The translations under genes and the position numbers were made by a program. Positions 59,501 to 64,000 of a stretch of DNA of 64,000 bases are shown piece after piece (position 1 is the stretch's first letter; every line of letters starts with the position of its first letter). The DNA is from Ascidia mentula (taxonomy: Eukaryota > Chordata > Ascidiacea > Phlebobranchia > Ascidiidae): contig OX387199.1 of the NCBI GenBank assembly GCA_947561715.1, positions 811,001 through 875,000 on the forward strand, read 5' to 3'. The notes under the pieces are model-generated. The model did not search any database. It worked only from the letters and a program-made list of their open reading frames with translations, and had not been told where the DNA came from.

Positions 59501-61972
59501 TGGGGCATGCCAAAATTTATGCTTTTTTATTTACATGACAATTAGGTTCACACAAAAGCAAGTTTTAAAAAACAAACCTACATATTTCTGCCACTTGACA
59601 ATTGCATTGAACATTTGCAGCTCTGGAATGACACAGTAGTTCGATAATGTGCCATTGCGACTGTTTATGATGTCCTGGTAGTTAAAGAAATAAATATCTG
59701 TTTATGCAACACTATATTCATGGCAAAATAAGTCCTCTTACCAAAAACCATGGTAAGCATATATCTAGCAAAATGTGTAGGTCAAATACTCCGCCATGAA
59801 GCAATACAAACTATACATGGCGTTAAATGCACACCAAGAAACTGCTGCATAAACATTAATAAAACATCAACCACTCGGAACGAGTCGACCTCCTCCACTA
59901 CCACACAAAGTGGGAGCAGAACAATCGTCAAATTCGACAACTATTGTTGACGAACAAGTTTCATGCTCAGAGGCCGACCCTGCAACTCATCATCGTGGTT
60001 GGAGGTCCGTCACATTAAAATGACGTTTTCAAGATACATACTATAGAAATGATCCCTAAAAGTATGATCTTAACTAAACCACGGCACAACCACAACCACT
60101 TTACAGCAAAATACTTTAAGTTTGTGGTGCGCTGACTCTAGCTGTCAAACTGGATGACCACAGAGTATTGAGTACATCGGATCATTTTTAAACCTTAAAT
60201 AGATTTTCTAAGGTTTTAGTCTTGGGTGACAATTGTACCTGAAGTTGTTCCACAGTCAATCGCTGAAAGCAGTTGGTATCTATGAAGTTCACGAATTCCT
60301 TAGCGATCGTTGACAACAGAAAATCCTTGAAAATCGGCAGTTCCAATTTGTTGGAAAGATCAAGGAATGTTTGAAAAGAATCGAGCTCAAAACTGAAAAG
60401 TTCAAACGTTGATTAATTGTAATTTTTGGATAATAATTGGTTTGAATATTCTTTCATATTATCAGCATCTTGTTTTGCATGCGTGTAATGCACAGGCATA
60501 GAAATAACTTTTAAACACACAGTGTATAACTCATACTTATTCCATGGGGCATGTTCGATCAAGCAGTTACTTTTTATAATATGCACTGAATATTTATCCA
60601 CGCATAATCTTATGACGTCACGTCAGTACCTGCTCATAATTTCGTTGAGACATCTACGCTTCAACGACGTCATATCTAATCTCACAGCAGCCTCTAGTAC
60701 ATCGGGGAGTTGTTGTCTTTTGGCGTCGAACACGGCGGTGTAGAGAAACTGCAGAACAGCCTCCATACTGGATTTGCTGATGGAAAAATCCAGTGTCACA
60801 TCGGTGTGTTTGGGTGCCGGCGATTCGCGGTCGAATGACGCGTCTACATCTACTGTTACGTCATTGTTCTCCGTGAGATTTTCTGTAGAGGTTCGAAGCC
60901 AAGTGTCGTTTGAAGTAAGTTATTTTGCCAAAGAAAAATAAGGAATACCAAGAGACGCCATTTGCATAGTATACACAACAGAAGAAACACATTATAAGTG
61001 CACCAAAGTTTCAACTATCTTACCAAAGCCTTGTGACGAAACACCCAACCTGTCTCGAAAGTAGCCACTGGATGCCGCTAGAACGCACTTGTGGGAAGGG
61101 AATTTTAGTGGGGGCCCTTTCTCCGTTTCTGCACATTATGGAATCGGTTAAGATCCTTAACAAAGCATCAAGCACCTTTACCCACCGTTAATACAGATAG
61201 TGACGTCACACAGTGCTGAGTTGTTACGTAACAAGGAGAGTCCCTTTACTAGAAGGTTGATGTGTTCGTTCGAATGCTGATGAGGGAGGGAAATGATCCG
61301 GTTGTTACTAACTGACTTACTAGGTTTTGCTTTGGATGCTCCTGAACCTGTTAACGTAAGTTAAGGTAGAATCAATAACACAGCCTGGCTCTAAACTCAT
61401 TTACGGTAAGAATAAGATAATTAGAACAATGTTTGCAAAAACTTCTAATTATGTCACTTCATGCCATTTTATAGAGAAGATGAAAATGAAACTGGGAAAA
61501 TTACAATCCAAAAGGAACATTTCTTAGGTCAATTTTATACAATCACAGTAGATGACACAACAACATTAATAGCAAGAGACAAAGCTTTTGGGCCTTTCTC
61601 TAACAAAGGCCTGCAGACTTACAGTAAAGAAAAATCAAGTTTATGTGAAAGTAGGTTATTCAAGTCCCTATTTTCACGTATATTGGTGTTTCCAACACAA
61701 GTCATTACCAAGTCAAAAAACACAACAAAGTACTTACCCATTACAAAACCAATTAAAACAAGTTCCTGCCCAAATTCAAAAGCACACGAAGCAAAAAACA
61801 CCAATAATTGCAAATAATTTCCAGACACTTTTTCATTCCGACAATTGTTCTGTGACGTAACAAGCAAAGCAGCAAGTGACGCAAATATTAAAAATAACTT
61901 TTGGGGAGCAATTAGTTTTAAGAGTAGAATACACACTTGTAGACCACTTTAACCCTCCAACGAGCTCGCCAT
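56595..61972 (-). CDS. BTB-BACK-kelch protein (KLHL family), 13 exons, 637 aa
   Basis: Probable substrate adaptor of cullin-3 ubiquitin ligase. Exons: 61954-61972, 61186-61347, 61024-61128, 60630-60882, 60239-60392, 59582-59674, 59301-59430, 58714-58871, 58088-58302, 57837-57944, 57443-57562, 57088-57298, 56595-56780; all joins keep frame and sum to 638 codons. BTB, about residues 32-165 (CDVTICIN, FPSHKCVLAASSGYF, MEAVLQFLYT); BACK, about 180-290 (LELPIFKDFLLSTIAKEF, MFNAIVKWQKY); kelch repeats from about 335 (HAIIVTGG, LLYVVGG, LFAVGG, QILVFGG, LVYLVGG, each followed by W within 20-30 residues). An acidic insert of about 20 residues interrupts the BTB before its last helices. Orthology to a particular KLHL is not clear. 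The tiny first exon (MASSLEG) rests on a weak donor, GTTAAA, but keeps frame. It starts 780 bases from a divergent gene. Confidence 0.93.
56860..57030 (-). mobile_element. tRNA-derived SINE in the last kelch-gene intron
   Basis: The minus strand has a B-box 'gagttcgaatcc' (56969-56980) and an upstream A-box-like 'tagttaaatcctgg' (57006-57019), at about the spacing of a tRNA-type pol III promoter, followed by a body ending 'cttatggactgtaggtcac'. A related tail ('cttatgggttgtagggcac') occurs near 57,630-57,660. No intact tRNA fold. The spurious plus-strand peptide CWDSNSRPS is typical of SINE translations. Confidence 0.5.
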
Positions 61973-62754
61973 GAGTCGACTTCAAACGGCGCACAATGCA
62001 CGACTGTGCTCAACTCATGGAATGTGCTGTGCCAAAAGTTTTTTATTTCTTAGTCTGTCAGGAAAACCAAACTTTAGTTTCAATGCAAATGCTGAACATT
62101 TCTTGGTCCTTTGGAATTATAATTTCATTTCGTGGGATGAAATCATAATAGGGATTTAGTAAATTGTCAGCAGGGGATTACATACACCGTGAAATTGCTC
62201 CTACATACTCACAAAACACAGTTAAATTATATTGGGCGTGGTCTACGATAAATTGCACCTTGGGGCAATCATGATATTAGGGACAAACCCTTTGTATGAC
62301 AAACGTTGTCATTAGACTGAGTTTTGCGATGTTGAGACCGTTTGGATTTTAAACTGGGCAACATTTTATTCTAGCCCTATGCCGAGCTACACAAACATGA
62401 ATGCTCCATCATATATTGCCACCAAATAATATACTTTATCTGCTATTGCGGTATTTGGTTATTGTGGCGCAATGTCAATACCGTATTTCTACAAACTTTG
62501 TGGTGAAGTTGATTTTTGAGAATGATTCAAGGAAGCAAAAATCAAAATTGTTACTGCAAAAATGACCTTCAAAAGTTCTCTACTTGTCAATATTATCACA
62601 CATGACGGAAAAGTAGAGAGTTTTATCAGGGAAATAGTCAATCATTAAACTTGACAGAGTTTGCGTGTATGATTACCAATGTACGCAACGACATGCAGCA
62701 ATTTGGCAGCCATGCGCCAGACAACATCGCCAAGGCAACAAGCAAACCAGTACG
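61973..62754. promoter_or_regulatory. Divergent intergenic region between the kelch gene and an unknown gene
   Basis: The two start codons lie head to head about 780 bases apart. The region is AT-rich, and I found no clear TATA or CCAAT box. A bidirectional promoter is an inference from geometry alone. Confidence 0.35.
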
Positions 62755-64000
62755 ATGAGCGATTCTATTTTGAAAGGTAAAGATTTTCAGAGTTTTTGTT
62801 AAAGTTTGTATTCCGTGGTTTAGCTCGAAAGGGTATGGGGAGCTGCAGATTTGGTTTGGATATTTATTCACCAACAAGATTTCAATAAATAAAAGTATAA
62901 TTTTAAAGGGTTATATGTGGTTAAGGGTTTGATTAGAAGGTATCTTCACTTAGAATCATATCGACAAGTAGAGCGATGTTTGGTCCAATGTTGGTAAGCT
63001 ACCATTGGTCAGGCCACAGTGTTCGATAAATAAGGTAACATTATTTGTGACGTATTTCTCGTCCTTCAGATCACAATCTGTTGGCTCAGATGAAGGAGCT
63101 GATTCCGGACAGAGCTGACAAGGCAAGAACGAAATAAAGCAACTAATATTTTAACCTAATTCCTCAGTTAATTTTGTGGTTGGAAAATACACTTGGATTA
63201 ATTGTTCTTGCGGCAAAAACGACGATTTTGGGGCTCAAACATTTACGCTTGTTTTACACAGGGGTTCTGGGACCTGACGAAAACCTGGCCCTAACCAAGT
63301 ATAAATACTGTCCTGTTGTTGCAGTGGCCTGACTTAAAATCAGCTCTGAGTGACGCCAGTGAGAAGATAATGACTTTGCCGGAGGGCGCACTAAAAGAGA
63401 AATTGTTGGACATCGCATTGGAAGTGGGCCAAGATTCAAGATACACAGTAAATATATTCCCCCAGATTCCAACCAGAATCTGGTTGTTATTAGGATTTGT
63501 TATTAATGTGTTTTTCTAAGGATTACGGAATCACTGCTCAGAGCTTTAAGGTCGTTATCAACTCTGGCTCCACGCTTGAAATCAGTTTACTTCTGAATCA
63601 TACTGGAATGATTGAACGATTATCAAAAGTAAGGACTTTGCGTGACTTATGAAATACGCATTTCGTTAACGCCTGTTTAGAACTGTCATAATTCATTGCT
63701 AATGCTGCCAGGCAAATTTAGTACTGCAAGACAGCTCTTCTGGCGAAAATAGTTGTAAGTGTCAACGTTTTCGGTTGCTATGCAGCAGCCTTCATCAGGA
63801 TGTGACGAAATGTATCTGTCTGCAGCTTTTACACAATTCATATTATTGGCTCCACATTTCTTTTAACTTAATGTTATCAGCACCTTCAATTTACGGAAGA
63901 CGAACAGTCCAAAATTGATTTGTTGAACGCTCTGAAGCAAATCGTCACTGATGACGCAATTTGTCTCGTCATCGCCAAGTCTCCTCTGTTGGACAGTTTA
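62755..64000 (+). CDS. Unrecognised helical protein, 5' part, truncated by the window end
   Basis: Exons 62755-62776, 63070-63122, 63325-63447, 63521-63628 and 63881 to beyond 64,000 join in frame, giving 142 residues so far: MSDSILKDHNLLAQMKELIP at the start, then helix-like segments such as LKEKLLDIALEVGQDSRYT, SFKVVINSGSTLEISLLLNH and QSKIDLLNALKQIVTDDAI. No signal peptide; predicted soluble, mostly alpha-helical with a short strand-rich part. I do not recognise a family. Intron 2 uses a GC donor (AAG|GCAAGA), the accepted minor GC-AG form, while the others are GT-AG. Intron 4 contains a dispersed-repeat fragment. The first coding exon is only 22 bases and is chosen because it alone gives the right phase. 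Confidence 0.8.
63705..63760 (+). repeat. Fragment of the dispersed foldback family
   Basis: In the last visible intron, 'gctgccaggcaaatttagtactg' followed by 'acagctcttctggcg' parallels the start of the 27,928-27,976 repeat (ttgccaggcatactaattta, gctcttctggca). The second hairpin arm is not evident here, so this looks like a solo half. Confidence 0.5.

Noticed and set aside
61461..61817. 118-codon plus-strand frame in the first kelch-gene intron
   Set aside because: AT-rich, Lys/Thr/Ser-heavy, and lying wholly inside a supported intron; no splice partners.

Overview
The window is metazoan nuclear DNA. Genes are split by short AT-rich introns (about 70-600 bases) with GT-AG borders, and three genes can be rebuilt in frame across every exon: WAPL, a D-amino-acid/D-aspartate oxidase and a BTB-BACK-kelch protein. 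Compact genes, small introns, many 'tgacgtca'-like sites and a dense mix of small transposons make an ascidian tunicate (Ciona-like) the best guess. This is inference from style and gene content; nothing in the window proves the genus.

Layout. Positions 1 to about 27,640 are tandem repeats: a 207-bp satellite of about 96 copies with higher-order structure (1-19,982), a 70-bp family that decays through 61-bp units into a 46-bp array (20,327-24,600), a 40-bp array (25,493-26,692) and a small 45-bp array (27,463-27,640). From about 27.9 kb the window becomes gene-bearing: a small secreted cysteine-rich peptide gene (+, 28.8-29.8 kb); WAPL (-, 32.8-42.4 kb, 17 coding exons, 1036 aa) with an LTR-flanked element in one intron; a second signal-peptide gene (+, 44.1-45.1 kb); a transposon-rich stretch (45.4-51.1 kb) with a decayed gene, a promoter-like CCAAT cluster and nested 39/130-bp repeats; two tiny orphan gene models on the minus strand; the oxidase (-, 53.4-55.8 kb, 5 exons, 368 aa, peroxisomal C-terminus SKL); a 95-codon orphan ORF; the kelch gene (-, 56.6-62.0 kb, 13 exons, 637 aa); and, divergently from it, an unrecognised gene (+, from 62,755) that runs off the right edge.

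How they relate. The genes are ordinary neighbours rather than one pathway: cohesin release (WAPL), peroxisomal D-amino-acid oxidation, and a probable cullin-3 substrate adaptor. The kelch gene and the unknown gene start about 780 bases apart, head to head, and may share a promoter region. No bacterial-type operon, CRISPR array or rRNA gene is present. The most novel-looking items are the six-cysteine secreted peptide, the higher-order satellite, the repeated KFDxxF motif in WAPL, the divergent oxidase active site and the unrecognised gene at the right end.
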